Shown here piece after piece: positions 33,037-44,966 of a stretch of DNA of 64,000 bases. Position 1 is the stretch's first letter; every line of letters starts with the position of its first letter. Origin of the DNA: Lepraria neglecta (Eukaryota > Ascomycota > Lecanoromycetes > Lecanorales > Stereocaulaceae); NCBI GenBank assembly GCA_033220425.1, contig CM065649.1, positions 4,092,001 to 4,156,000 of the forward strand, written 5' to 3'. The translations under genes and the position numbers were made by a program. The notes under the pieces were generated by a model. It had not been told where the DNA came from, searched no databases, and was given only the letters and a program-made list of their open reading frames with translations.

Positions 33037-34317
33037 TCAAGGAATATTATCTTCATACATCTCAAACCCAAAATTCCATATCTTCTCTGCAACACTCCTA
33101 TCGTATTTCGCTTTCCCGCCGTAGTCATCACCCTTGGAGCTGTGTCCTCCAATATGCTGCAGCAGACTTGGAATTGCGACCCATCTGACAAGATCTACCT
33201 CATTGGCCCATGCTTCGATGATCTCATCCACAAAGCCCACTCTGACTGACGCCAGTCGAGCAATCAGTTTCGGCGCCATCTGATGCGAGAAAGCGAATCC
33301 TTGACCGCAACATCCGAATTTGGGCATCTGATAGACTCCTGGATGGTAGGGTTGCATGGATAATTTTCCCGCGGCAAAGTAGAGGCTGATGCACATTGGA
33401 CAGCAGATCAGAGCGACGACTGTGATGACGGTGTTTGTAATGGCTGTCTTCAAAAGAAATTGACGTATGAGGAGCAGTGCCGCCACAGTCATTCCAGTGA
33501 TGCCAACAGAAGCGATGAGGTAGCGTGGCCAGTCCTCACTGTTCCACCCCAGGAACTCCTCAGTGTAGAACAAGCGCAAGTAAAGCCAGTCGCCTTTAGT
33601 GGCCGGCTGTTGCTCATCAGCTGTTGCAAGCGCCTCGATAGCACGCGGGTACCATCCATCCACAGCAAGCGTGTCGTCCTCAATAATAACGACCCATTGC
33701 GCCCCTGTATCATAGCATCTCTGCAAGATGTATGTATAGTCGAAGATTGCTTTCTTTCGATAGTCCCTTTCGCCCTCCCACTGAACTAGATCTTCATGTA
33801 ACTTCTGAGGTACATCGTAAAGCAGCACTTTATCTACCACGTTGACAAGCCACTGCTCGCCGTAGATGGGATGAAGGTCCGGGTTGGTTTCCGCGATAAG
33901 GACTGCCATGAAGATCTCTTCTCGTTCTTCAGGAGTCAGACCATCCAGAAGGGAGCCTATGGTGCTGCGGACGTATTGCTCTCCATCCCTCCCAATTGTA
34001 GCTATACCAACGCACATCTTGACGTTTTTTGGTTTGAGCTGTGGAAATACTGAATTGTTGGCATTGTGTATGAAGGTCTCAGCGTCCTGCTGTCGCTCGA
34101 GAGAGTACTTTCGCTCGTATCCTCGCACTGGATCGAAAAAGGCGGAGGTGGGGTCTCGGTAGTAGGTATAGCTGCAGTAGCGGATCAGAGCGACATAGAT
34201 GAAGAGGAAAGCTACAAAGGCATATGCCCTAGATTTGCCCCAGAGGCGGCGAAAGATAGAGGAGGAAGACATCGCCACGGAGGAGGGTAGCCGGCGTAGG
34301 GCACTGGCTATCCTCAT
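33037..34317 (-). CDS. PGAP4-like integral membrane glycosyltransferase
   Basis: The first ATG in frame is at 34317 (MRIASALRRLPSSVAM), giving 426 aa; the frame stays open upstream without another ATG. An N-terminal membrane anchor, YAFVAFLFIYVALIRYCSYT, is followed by a GT-A-like domain with CVGIATIGRDGEQYVRSTIG and a DxD-type WVVIIEDDTLAVDGW. Two adjacent membrane segments (LIASVGITGMTVAALLLI and TVITVVALICCPMCISLYFA) interrupt the catalytic domain. That tandem insertion is the hallmark of PGAP4/TMEM246, the Golgi enzyme adding GalNAc side chains to GPI anchors; fungal relatives are uncharacterised. C-terminal GCCGQGFAFSHQMAPKL and DEIIEAWAN are conserved-looking. No introns or lesions. Confidence 0.72.
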   Translation of the reverse strand: MRIASALRRLPSSVAMSSSSIFRRLWGKSRAYAFVAFLFIYVALIRYCSYTYYRDPTSAFFDPVRGYERKYSLERQQDAETFIHNANNSVFPQLKPKNVKMCVGIATIGRDGEQYVRSTIGSLLDGLTPEEREEIFMAVLIAETNPDLHPIYGEQWLVNVVDKVLLYDVPQKLHEDLVQWEGERDYRKKAIFDYTYILQRCYDTGAQWVVIIEDDTLAVDGWYPRAIEALATADEQQPATKGDWLYLRLFYTEEFLGWNSEDWPRYLIASVGITGMTVAALLLIRQFLLKTAITNTVITVVALICCPMCISLYFAAGKLSMQPYHPGVYQMPKFGCCGQGFAFSHQMAPKLIARLASVRVGFVDEIIEAWANEVDLVRWVAIPSLLQHIGGHSSKGDDYGGKAKYDRSVAEKIWNFGFEMYEDNIP

Positions 34318-34579
34318 TGCATGGTCTTGGGGAACCGGGAGGTCTTGCGTCGTGATTGGCAGCGTTTGCAAAATGGTTGCGCAATCAGTCCGAAGTTTGC
34401 TCGTATTTTTTGATGCGACCCTGATTGGTCAATTGCTTGCGCTAGCTTTGGATTCCCATCGCTAACTGATGTTTACATCTACCACACAAAACTACATTCG
34501 TATGGTTTCTATATAATCACTGAATATTTTAATGTAGTCGACTTGTGCCCAGGTCCAAATTTGTGACATAATTGTCAAC

Positions 34580-35571
34580 ATGGACGACAGCAAAGCGCTG
34601 GGTGACGAGGCTCAAATTCCCCGTGAGCACCTATCACCTCCACGGACTGCAAATTTCCCTGGCTCCTTGCTTGTAAATCAATTGGAAGTTGTATCCAACG
34701 CTACGGGCATCAGAGCGGACAAGGGAAGGACAGCAGCATGGGCAGTCTACTTTATAGAAGGATGGGATGACATTGGGATTTGGAAGAGCGCTGTAAGCGT
34801 GTCCACCCCTATGATGGCCTCAACCTGCATGTGCTATACTTCAGGTCTTATTGACACAACCATTGGCAACTTCGAGCCCTCCCAAGCAGCTGCATACGCT
34901 GCTGTCTCCAGCATATTTCTTCTGGCTCTCTTCATTCTCGCCATTGCTCCTGGCTCTGGAGGTCACATCAATCCGATCATTAGCTTTTCGACAATGATCA
35001 CAGACTTGACAGGCTTCTCTCGAGGGATTCTATACATGACTGCTCAGACAATAGGCGCTGGGGTGGCGGGCGGTGCCCTAAGCGGATCTTTCGGCGCAGA
35101 GCGTGCACTTGAATGGAAAGGTGGTGGCTGCTTTCGTGAACCTGGAACCGTCACTGCAGGGTAGGCGTTGCTGATCGAGACAATGTCCTCCTGGGTTTTG
35201 CTCGTTCTCGCTTTCGGGATAACTCTTGATCCTCGACAAGGAGAGCTCATGGGACCACTATTTGGGCCTCTAGCTGTTGGCTGCTCTCTCAGACTTGTGG
35301 TATTCGCGAGTGCTGGACTTGTGCCTGGCCATACCGGAGCCTAGGCGAATCCTGCAAGGTGCTTTACGTTTGCGGTAGCACGACATAAATTCAAAGGTAG
35401 GGGTGGAGTAGGAGCCCGTGGAAAGGAGTAAGCTAACTCCATATCTCTGAATATAGATCAACGATCTGGTAGCTAGGACCATTCTGTGGATCCTGGCTAT
35501 TGGCAATTGGCTACACCATCGCTCCCCCTTATCATAGCAGCTCCCCGCCAATACTGATCAAGGACTCCTGA
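34580..35571 (+). pseudogene. Aquaporin-like MIP channel, decayed
   Basis: From the ATG at 34580, MDDSKALGDEAQIPREHLSP leads to membrane segments and the first pore motif SGGHINPIISFSTMITD (NPI instead of NPA). A TAG at 35162 interrupts GTVTAG.ALLIETMSSWVLL, after which the frame continues to the second pore motif ANPARCF, itself preceded by another TAG at 35342 (GHTGA.ANPARC). Another frame after an intron gives LGPFCGSWLLAIGYTIAPPY, the last helix. MIP proteins conduct water or glycerol. The stops are single-base transitions from CAG or TGG and the rest of the protein is well kept, so inactivation is recent. Confidence 0.68.
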
Positions 35572-36316
35572 GAATTCTGTGAACTACAAAGATTATTCCT
35601 ACGACTTATCGACTGCGAGTAGAGCCTAGCACCGCGCAATCTTTCTCCATAGAGTTTTGAACCCGTTGGAATAATTCCCAAAGCGTGCAAAGGCAACCAT
35701 GGAAGCAAGAGAAGGAAGAAAACAGGGCATTAGGGAAGACGCAGAGGCGATATCAAAGCTAAAGCTGACATCGATAATGACAATATCTTAGAAAGGGCAA
35801 ATGTCATCTCGAATAAGGACTCGATAAGACATCTCATTTAGGACAATCAATGGAGCCAAATACCCCACATTGCTCACATAGTGACTTTATTGCTATATTC
35901 ACCGGGTGTTTAGATGAAGCAATTGATACCAGAAGGGTTCATGTAGAAGATTGGGGAAGGAAGGAAGGAGGAGGATGGAAGGAGCCCTGCATTGCCAAGC
36001 CCTGGCAAGGCTGGCGGGGTGGTGATCTGGCGTCCAACCATTCGGCCACCGCCTCGAGCCTCCCAATTGATTTTCACCGCTAGAAAACACCTCACACAAA
36101 TTTTCGTTTTCTCTTCTCCATAATTCGTTTCTAATCTTAGAGCTCCTAGAAAGTCTTCAGAGGCCAATTGAACATTATACACACTCACAACCTCATCCCT
36201 AAAGGTAGGCCAACAAGCCCCACCACTGGCTGCGTCACTGGTTACATAGCTAATGAAGCCCAACAGAACCCTCATCCAACTCGTCCAATTGACTCAACAG
36301 AGCCAATTCCGCCATC
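35572..36316. other. Intergenic; promoter region of HAD phosphatase gene
   Basis: No supported gene. 35850-36270 holds overlapping short frames on both strands with no family match. Confidence 0.45.
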
Positions 36317-37165
36317 ATGCCTAAGGTACATCCTCTTTACCTCACTGCTCCTCTATAGCTCCCTGCTCCTCCATGCCACCTCTCCCTCCACACCTTCCCA
36401 ACCCCTCCAAACGCCCTCGCTAACCCCCATTCTAACCAGATAACCCAACTCCTCTTCGACTGCGACAACACGCTCGTCCTCTCCGAAGAGCTCGCCTTCG
36501 AAGCCTGCGCCGACCTCTCCAACGAAATCCTCGCCAAATACAACATCGACCAGCGCTACACCGGTCCCGAGCTCCTCTCCGACTTCGTGGGCCAGAACTT
36601 CCGCGGCATGGTCGTCTCCCTTCAAAAGAAATTCAACTTCGAGATCCCCAAAGATGAAATGGAGAAATACGTGTCCATGGAAGAAGACAAAGTGATTGCG
36701 AAGCTCGAGCGTGACGCCAAGCCATGCGTGGGATGCAGCGAGGAGTTGGAAAAGTTGAGCAAGAGCAAGAAATATGGTATGGCGGTTGTGAGCAGCAGTG
36801 CCTTGAGGCGTGTGCAAGCTTCTGTCAACAAGGTCGACCAGGCAAAATATTTCCCTCCCGACCACATCTTCAGCGCTGCTACAAGCTTGGAGACACCGAC
36901 TACGAAGCCTGATCCGGCTATCTACTTGCATGCTTGCAAGGTCATTGGGAAAGAGCCTGGAGAGTGTGTGGCTGTTGAGGATAGCAAGAGCGGGACGTTG
37001 AGTGCCGTGCGTGCTGGTATCCCGACTATTGGATACGTGGGTAGCTATGGTGGCGATGAGAAGCAGAAGGAGATATATGGGATGTTGAAGGAGCTCGGGT
37101 GCAAGAATGTCATGTACAACTGGAGCGAGTTTGACAAGATGCTGGCTGAGATTGAGGCGATGTGA
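36317..37165 (+). CDS. HAD-superfamily phosphatase
   Basis: Exon 1 is only nine bases (ATGCCTAAG, 36317-36325); intron 36326-36439 (GTACAT donor, ctaac branch site); exon 2 is 36440-37165. The joined protein starts MPKITQLLFDCDNTLVLSEE, with the HAD nucleophile Asp in DCDNT. Motif II is VVSSSA, motif III Lys is in TTKPDPAIYLHA, and motif IV is VAVEDSKSG followed by AIPTIGYVG-type GIPTIGYVGSYGG. The cap sits between motifs I and II, as in phosphoglycolate/beta-phosphoglucomutase-like enzymes. Substrate cannot be told from sequence. About 244 aa, intact. Confidence 0.85.
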
Positions 37166-37409
37166 GGGGATCCTTCAATCGCAGTATACGGCTTGATGAG
37201 CATGACTGGAAAATGGTGATGGAGACGGATGGCATGACTTTGCTATGAAGGTATAGACGACTTCCTTTCGGTTGAAGCATGAACTTTATGGCTAGACTTA
37301 GAGCTAGAATCATGATAGACAACAATGGTATTTCTATCCCAGTAGGGCCGCGAGGCTCTTTCGACGACGGATAAGATAATTGCAGTGACGAATTTAGTTC
37401 CTACCCCTT

Positions 37410-38349
37410 CTAATCTTTATTCAACTCCTCCCTTATTTCTTCCTTCGGTAGATCAGTGGTGTTGCTCTCAGGCCCAGCGGCCTCGGGCTCAGACTCAGGG
37501 ATATCCTCCTCGTCCTTCGGCTCAGTGATCTTCGAAGTATTTGCCATTGATGCACTCAATTCATTGATGGCTTCCTCATCTCCCTCCAGCGAGTACTTCA
37601 CCCACAGAGGCATTACACTCATCATTTTTGGCCCCCATTGGTATAGTGCATCTGTCATCGGCCCTCCTATGTAAATTTCGACGCGGAAAAAGATGACATT
37701 GAGGATGCTGCGGAACACAAATCCATGACCTCCGCTGTAACTATCACCTTTTGTGACATCGACCGGGTGCGGCTCAAAGTCGCCACAAGTGACATCGAGG
37801 TACGCATGCACTAGTTCGTGTATCACCGTTTCCCACATCTTCTTCTGAGGTTCTGGCTCCTTGAAGATTTCGTCGGAATTTAGATACACCATAGCAGTGC
37901 CTGGATCAATCTCTCCAAATGAAGCTGTCATGCCAAGAACCATCTTCTGCTGATCTTGCGCAACCTCGCGGATGAGCTCGGTGTCTGCCCAAAGCACAGC
38001 GATCTTTCCTCGCAAGGCGCCATTGAAAATCGCTGTATCCATATCATGAACGGCTTTGATGACGACGTCGGGACCCCACTGGTCGGCCCATCTTGCGGTC
38101 TTTAGGCGGTCGAGCGTAGTTAGAACTGGGGTCGATGGAGTCGAGTTCGGGTCTAGGAAGGAGATGATCTGACGGGTCGCCTCATGCACTGGCGTAAAGT
38201 GGGCTGTTTCGTTTCCAATGGGTATCTCGGTATAGTCGTCAATGTCTTCTTGAGTGCAATCATATGGCGAGCCTTCGTCGAAGAGCACTGGGATATTCGG
38301 TTTCGCTTCGGAGGCGCTCGCGATCTAATTCGTTGAGGTCTTGAGACAT
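37410..38349 (-). pseudogene. SprT-like metallopeptidase, copy D (near intact, intronless HELVHAY)
   Basis: An ORF of nearly 290 codons contains all family motifs: EGSPYDCTQEDIDDY, LKTARWADQWGPDVVIK, MDTAIFNGALRGKI, MVYLNSDEIF, MWETVIHELVHAYLDV and SGGHGFVFRSILNVIFFRV. The zinc ligands HExxH and GHG are all present, and there is no intron in the motif. The C-terminus is acidic (DEEDIPESEPEAAGPES). The ATG at 38349 (MSQDLNELDRERLR), which matches the start of copies E and F, is one base out of frame with the rest, so either a single frameshift silences it, the assembly has an error, or an internal start is used. Of all copies this one has the fewest lesions. Confidence 0.78.
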
Positions 38350-39003
38350 GATGGGGTTGATCTTGCGATGGAGAGTATCTGGGATCTTGTTGTCGTTGGA
38401 ATCTTCGAAGGTAGCAGTGGAGTATCAATGTTGTGTGTGAGGATGAATGGGTCTGAGACTCAGAATCACATCGAGTATAGAGACAATGCGTCTCGCAGAG
38501 AAAGGCAGTTGATCGCGGGATCAACAAGATTCACTCGATCATGTTGGAGGTTGCCCATTCAATAGGGTCGACCCTGGACCCGGGTTTGCATCTCAGACGG
38601 AGGTCAACGTATAGTGTCCAAGCCGGGTCTTTGTAGCATTGTGGCTTCCTCCGGCTCCTCACCGTTCAAGACTAGAAGGGCCGGTAATGGTCAATTGACA
38701 CAAAGAAAGGACAACGAGGAACATGGCTTTTAGGATTGTATTAGCCTTAGAGGCCATGGACTGGGCTCAATGCTAGACGTTAAAGTAGATTTGGACGCTG
38801 AGCATAAAGTGCGCGGGATAATGGCTATAGGCTGCCTACCACTGTCTGCAGTGATCCTACCATCTTCTACGGCTCTTGCACCGTACCAGGAGTGGGATTC
38901 CAGCTAATCTCGCTTCCTCTTAAAGTTAGGGGCGTTTGCTGGAGGTGTCGGCGAACACTCTAAGGCTTCCGTCGCATCGGGCTTTTTTTTCGAGACAGAG
39001 GTC
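38350..39003. other. Spacer between SprT-like copies D and E
   Basis: No supported gene. Confidence 0.5.
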
Positions 39004-40390
39004 CTAAAGAAGGTTAGATAAAGATTCGGAGGCCCCAGGCGAGTCTGTTTTAGGGTGTGGTTGATTGGGTGAGTTATTGTACTCAGGGCTTCTCGGCGTA
39101 GGTGCTTGTGATTGAGGTTTGATTGACTGAGTTGTGTTAGTTCTAGCAGCCTCATCCTCCGACTCGGTGTTCTTGTTCTTCAATGTGACGCCCATGGCTT
39201 CGGTCTGAGCCCCTTGATCCTTCGACTTCTTAGCTTTCTTGTGCTTGGACTTGGATTTGGGGTCCTTCCCCTTCGATTTAGTTCTTTCCTTGAGCAGACC
39301 AGCACGCTTCATATTCGCGATTGTGGCCTGGAACATCAATTTCATCGCCTCGTCGTTGGGATCAGCGCCCTCATCCTTCGACTTAACCTCAACCTCCGTG
39401 TCAGTGACTTTTCTCTTCGATTTAGGATCCTTTCTGGTGGGATTTGTTCTCTCTTCCTTTGCCTTAGCTCCCTTAGCCTTCGAGCCACTGGAATCGCCCT
39501 TCGACTTTGGAAGTGACTTTGTATATGACTTTACTCTAAGTCCGTTTTGTCCAATGTAAAGGCCAGCTTTGGAGTTTTCCCTGAGCAAATTGGCAACCAG
39601 TAACTGAAATGCAAACCATTTCCCTGGTGGCCGCCCAGCACAGATGGCCCCAGATATAGCTCGATGCGGAGATAACAAAGATTGATGATCCATCTGAAGA
39701 ACCAACCTTGGTAGCCTCTCTCGATTTTGTCCCAGCCTTTTGCAATGTCGTGCGGCTCAAGATCCGGTGTGACGCAGGTGACCGTGATGTAGGCATGCTA
39801 CCCGATAACTAGCAGGAGAGTCTGGATTCCTTGATGCTACTGACCACTAGTTCATGTATCATTGTACTAAACATCCGTTGCTGGGGATCAGGTTGGTCAA
39901 ACATGGAGTTTGAATTCAGAAACACCCTACAAACTCCCGATGAGACCCTACAAATTCCTGATGAGTCACCACCTTTTGTTATGCCACGAACCCTTGGCGC
40001 AAATTCTTTGTCACTGGCCATCTTTTTTTTCTCTACCCAGGAAACGGCAACCTTTCTGCATAGTATGCCCCAAAGAAGGCTGTGTCCAAGTCGTGAACAG
40101 ATTTGATGATGGTATCAGGTCCCCATTTTACGCCGAATCTTGCGTCTTTGAGGCGACATATGGCTGCTTCGACTGGGGGGTGGGTATTTGGCGAATGGAT
40201 TGCGATTGTGGGTAATCTCGTGTGTTGCCTCCTCTGTGCTCGCAAAAAAGGCTTCCGATCGATACTCTTTGGTGTAGTCGTCAATATCTTCTTGAGTACA
40301 GTCGTACGGTGACCCTGTGTTGAAGAGCACTGGATGTACAGTCTGGCTGTGGAGGACCTCTCGATCAAAGTCGGTAAGCTCATATAGCAT
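39004..40390 (-). pseudogene. SprT-like metallopeptidase, copy E (Lys-rich tail, split zinc motif)
   Basis: ATG at 40390: MLYELTDFDREVLHSQ, then TGSPYDCTQEDIDDYTKEY. A frame change leads to RLKDARFGVKWGPDTIIKSV and DLDTAFF; a further one to WVEKKKMASDKEF, VFLNSNSMFDQPDPQQ and TMIHELV. An intron (39798-39844, 47 nt, GTCAGT donor, gggtag acceptor) falls exactly after HELV, and the next exon starts HAYITVTC, restoring HELVHAY. The third-His motif is lost (YQGWFFRWIINLCYLRI). After another frame change a 190-residue Lys/Ser/Thr-rich tail (KSKGKDPKSKSKHKKAKKSK) runs to 39004. About three frameshifts. Confidence 0.75.
39798..39844 (-). other. Intron splitting HELV^HAY, copy E
   Basis: GTCAGT...GGGTAG; joins CATGAACTAGTG to CATGCCTACATC in phase 0. 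Confidence 0.75.
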
Positions 40391-41433
40391 TATGAGGAGG
40401 ACAGATTCTAGAAGATAGACAACGAAGTTGGTGGCTAGGCTCCAATTTAGCAAGCTGGGGCTCCCGGTATAGAAGACAATATTCTGATTGACGATGATGA
40501 TAGGAACGAGGCAATAAGGCAACGAAGTTGCTCATGAGGCTTTGAGATAGCAATTAGAAAGTTGTTGGTCTTATCTATTATCTGTGGAGGTAGCAAAACG
40601 ACTTGTGATCCGGTGTTATTATTTATTTGTGTAAGATATCCGGATTGAGTTTAGTGTGGGCACAACACATCACAAGAAGCGACGTAATTAAAGTAGCAGG
40701 ATTGGGCATTACCACGCTAAGAGATTGACGCTGCTTAAGGTAGTTTGTTTATAGTGCGGGATCAAGAGATGAGTCAAGGTCCTCAGTCTACGATGTGTTA
40801 TCCCCAGTGAACCTTGCAGAAGGTGGCTGTACACAGCAAGGCTGGAAAGTACGGTTCCTTGCAGTCCCCTTGGCAGGACCCTTCCACTTGGTCACATTTG
40901 CAACGACTTGGAGTACTGACACCGCCCTCCCAGAGGCATCAGGCCCGAGTTTTGTGATAGTCCTGTGCTCAAATGTTGGCGATACTGTCGCACTTCGTGG
41001 GGGATTGGATCAATCTTTTTGACGATCATGGGTTCAAGTTTTGATGGTATCATTGCATTTCGAATCATCAATGCCGAATCTTTACTCAATTCAGGCTCTG
41101 ACCCTCCACGACTCGCTTTTTAAGGAGTGACAAAGCAGAAAACCACAAAGAGCTAGCTTGAGCACAATACCTTGTTCTTCGTTCATATTCGAACTTAACC
41201 GTGCTGGGTGGGCGTTCGTCATATTTCTGCTGAGCAAACATCTTTGCTCGCACAATGACTATTGTTACTCCCTTTGTGCGATATGACGTGTCCGTGGTGA
41301 ATTCAAGCAACAAAGTAAACATTTATACGAATACAAAATTTCAAAACTGCGTTGCTACCTTCAGAAGTCTAAAAGTTTCATTCTAACTCCAACAGCCCTC
41401 CAGATTTCCGCTTTACAAGATTCCACATGCACA
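40391..41433. other. Divergent spacer between copies E and F
   Basis: About 1 kb, likely containing both upstream regions. Small frames at 40795-41022 plus and 41086-41322 minus have no family match. Confidence 0.45.
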
Positions 41434-42527
41434 ATGCCACAGAACCTCAACGACCTAGACCGAGAACTCCTTCGAAGTCGGAGTGAACGCAAGGTGTCCC
41501 CCTTCAGACATTCACCATATGACTGCAGCCAAAAAGACATTGACGACTATACCATAAGGTACCAACCGCGGAAAGTCCGCTACATGCAATTTATGGGAAG
41601 CAAATCATGAAATTGCTGTTTTCCTTAATCCAAGCTCGACACCCTCCCCTGAAGTCCTGGCGGCGTTGCACCGCCTTAAGTTCGCAAGATGGACTGAGCC
41701 ATGGAGCCCGGACGTTATCATTAAAGCCGTCCATGACATGGACACGGCTTTCTTTCATTGAGGTTGCGGAGGAGAGTCACTGTTTCCTGGCCAAAGACAG
41801 AGACTATGAGGTCTATGAAAAAGAAATCTCCAAATTACGAATGGCCAATTACTTCGGCGTGGCATTTTGTGGTGACACGGATGCTACCCCTCATCCAGGC
41901 ACTAGCCGAGTCTGTCTAAATTCAGACACTATGTTCGACGCACCGGATCCGAAGGAGGAGATGTGGCAGACAATGGTACACGAACTTGTGCATGCGTATC
42001 TTCAGGTCGCCTGCGGCAGGCTTAGGGCCCATCCGTTGGACGTTCCAGGAGGTTATCGCATAGGCCATGGATTTGTCTTCCGGTTCATCATCAATCTAAT
42101 CTATCACCGGGTGGATAAAGATCTGGGAAAGCCGATTGAGGATATTTTGTACCGATACGGGCCACGGACTATAGACTCATTGCCTTCATTTGTCACAAAT
42201 ATATTAGGTTCATTGTTCGATATTGAATTGTTGGAAGAAAAAAGGGCTGATACGGGGAAGGCAGCTGAATCAGAAGCCACGACTGCCGAATCAACAGAGA
42301 AGAGCACTGAGTTGACGATGAAGGACACTGATGCCAAGGACAAAGGCACAAAGCCAGAGGGAAAACGCGCTGAGCCGAATACCATGGGCCGGGAGCCAAA
42401 GGATAAGGACCCTGTCGACGCTGGATCAAAGGCCGAGAAGTCCAAGATGCCGAAGGACAAGAGTACTAAGTCAAGTGGGAAGACGGCTGATGGACCGAAG
42501 ACGAAGGCTTATAGCTCCTCAGAGTAA
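41434..42527 (+). pseudogene. SprT-like metallopeptidase, copy F (intact catalytic half, Lys-rich tail)
   Basis: ATG at 41434: MPQNLNDLDRELLRSRSE, HSPYDCSQKDIDDYT. A frame change near 41590 gives ALHRLKFARWTEPWSPDVII and HDMDTAFFH; another near 41760-41850 brings the catalytic half, which is open for over 200 codons: RVCLNSDTMFDAPDPKEE, MWQTMVHELVHAYLQV, YRIGHGFVFRFIINLIYHRV. There is no intron at HELVH. All three zinc His are present. The tail (from about 42240) is Lys/Thr/Asp/Glu-rich (TMKDTDAKDKGTKPEGKRAE) and resembles that of copy E. About three frameshifts in the N-terminal half. Confidence 0.75.
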
Positions 42528-43142
42528 GAAAAATTGTCAACAAGCGGGTATTCGAGCTACCCTAATGAAGGCGATCGCCAACATCTGCAGCTTGTCAATC
42601 TTGATCAGCGATAAGTGGAATCCTATTAGTCAGATTGCACATCACCATTCTCAGATCACCTAGGCATGCCGGCAGACAATCGAAAAGCCATACTCAGGAT
42701 AGCCCCATTTATCGCGACCTTTCTCAAGAAAAGAAGAAACCCGTCGTACATGTCGTCGATATTATAAGGTCAGTGAGCTGATAAATCGTGGTCAAGATTA
42801 TGGCTGAAGTTACGATTTGAAATGTGTTCAGAAAGCGTTGTCTAGGTACATTGACCCCAGAAATTTCCCGGTGCAATATACTGACAAAGAAACAGCTGCC
42901 AAGTTCTAGAACCGGTTTTGGTTAGTCATAGCTGCTACCTTTATATCTACACAGAAAGACAAGTCGTTTCAAGTACAGACCTCGCGATCCCTTGCAAACA
43001 AACTTAAAACTCTTTTCGGCTGTTCCCGGTCATAGATCCCTGACAAGACCTGTGTTCAACTTTGCATGTCGGTGATGTTGCTCGAGGCTCTATAATACCG
43101 GAAATCTTCTGCTGGGCCAAAACATGATTCTAACATGCGCTG
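42528..43142. other. Spacer between copies F and G
   Basis: Nothing recognised. Confidence 0.5.
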
Positions 43143-44066
43143 TTACCGATCATCACCTCTAGAGATGTTCCTCCATGGATACTTGTAATCTGCTGGGTTT
43201 ACCATTACACACAGGTTCCGGTATTTGTGCGCTCGATGATCCACAAAATAGTGCAGCCAATGGAAGTAAAATCCATGTTGTAGGTCCGAATTATCCGCAG
43301 TGGCTAGACCAGCAGAACCACAGGTGACGGAAGTTAACGACATTAGCTTACAACCTGTTCAAAATTTTCGAGCCATGAATACATCACTGCTATCGAAGCT
43401 TACTATTAATTCGTGCAACATCGTCGGCCATATTTCTGCACATGGATTCGCAGCACGAAACAAGGTGTCCGCATACAGATCAACACCACACCGCTCGCGG
43501 TCGGAGGACCTTGTTACTCCGTAACAATTTCTTGCGTACTTGTGGTGTTCACCAGCTAAAGACCACGTGTGGCTCCAACGGATGTCGACTTTGCCTCGAA
43601 GCCGGGAATCGAAAAACGCAATATCCGAGTCATTGGCCGCCTTGATAATGATATCCGGGCCCCAGTTCGGGTTCCATCTTGCGTTTCGAAGTCGCATCAA
43701 GGCTTCCAGGACGTGATGCGGAGGTTGGCAAAGAGGATCGAGAAAACCTTCCAGTCGTTGTATTGCGGTCGGCAAGCTCAGGACTTCAAATTTTTTGCCT
43801 TTGGTTAAGTGTTGAAAGTCGTCAATATCTGATTGTGTGCATGGATATGATGTTCCCATTTTTACTTCCACGGGTAGATCTACTTTATGGTAAGAGTATA
43901 GATCTCTACTCGGTGGTTCCCGTCGTTGATAATCAGATCCATCCCTGTGAGTCTGGCAGCTTAAAAAAGTCAGAAAGAATAAATGATTTGGGAGGTGAAT
44001 GGTTGTGCTCACACAAATCTCGCGTAAGCAATCCTTTCCATTATTTAAGCTAGAGGCTTCAATCAC
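43143..44066 (-). pseudogene. SprT-like metallopeptidase, copy G (split gene, doubtful splice junction)
   Basis: First exon is open over 230 codons: KMGTSYPCTQSDIDDF, MRLRNARWNPNWGPDIIIKA, SDIAFFDSRLRGKVDIRW, GVDLYADTLFRAANP, MLHELI, followed by GTAAGC, the conserved intron donor. The second exon (43143-43343) has SLTSVTCGSAGL, LQHGFYFHWLHYFVDHRAHK, i.e. the third-His region with QHG for GHG. The expected HAY after the intron is not readable at any AG acceptor, so the second zinc His appears lost or the junction is decayed. The first in-frame ATG is uncertain: the frame opens with GTG at 44066, and an ATG lies at 43859 directly before GTSYPC. Confidence 0.7.
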
Positions 44067-44966
44067 TATACCATGTGTCGATGGTAAGTAAACCCAAAGT
44101 TCAGATTTGAATTAGCGGATTTGTGTCAACATTTCCCCTTGCAGCTCTACTGTATTTTGTTCCGATTCATTATGACTATGTCTACGACGGCTAAGCCTCC
44201 TGTCCCCGTTCTTACCTCTCTCAACTTGCCTTCGGAGATATGGGCGGAATTCCTGGAGTCCTGGCGTGCTTGAATATCTTTGGATGACCAATGGCTGATA
44301 TTCTTGGGTTTATTGCGGTGAAACGAGCCAATGGCTTTGGAAGCTTGAAATGGTCTGTGGAAAGAAGATGAAGGTCAAGGGGAAACCTGTGGAGAGTAGA
44401 ATAGACGCAGTGAGGACCAATACAAAGATGGTCATCCCCTTGTGTCGCAATATGGTAGTGTTACGACTACCTGAGGTAGGCTCGATGTGCTCAGCACAAA
44501 CAATGAACATGGGCAATGAAATTGAGGTCAAATTAGTCATTGTCATGCTTCTCTATTTTTCTTTGTCTATCTGAGAAGTAATGTTCGTTGCTAAGTAGCG
44601 CTGAGCCCTGACCGAATCAGGTGACCGTAATTACCCAGATAGATTCTGGATAGGCAAGGATGGCGAAGACAAGATGAAGAGGCATCAGGAAACACGTGGA
44701 AGGTAGAATAGACCTAGGGGAGGATAGCAATACTTAGGCAGGTCTACCGATTTTGGTTGATTCCACTTCCTTGACCGTATGAACTTTGTGATGACTCGAG
44801 ACTTGACTTAGCTTCGACTTCATGTCACTGAAACCACAATTTTGATTGAACCTGATGTACAATTCGAGAAGCTTTTCGATCAATCCCTTCATTTTCTTTG
44901 TCTTTCTTTGAAGGAATGGTGTTGAATATAGGCCCAATTAGGACATTGACAAACATCTCTGACTGA
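44067..44966. other. Spacer between copies G and J
   Basis: A plus frame near 44172 (MTMSTTAKPPVPVLTSLNLP SEIWAEF region) is too short to assign. 44734-44966 minus may be 3' sequence of copy J. Confidence 0.35.
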
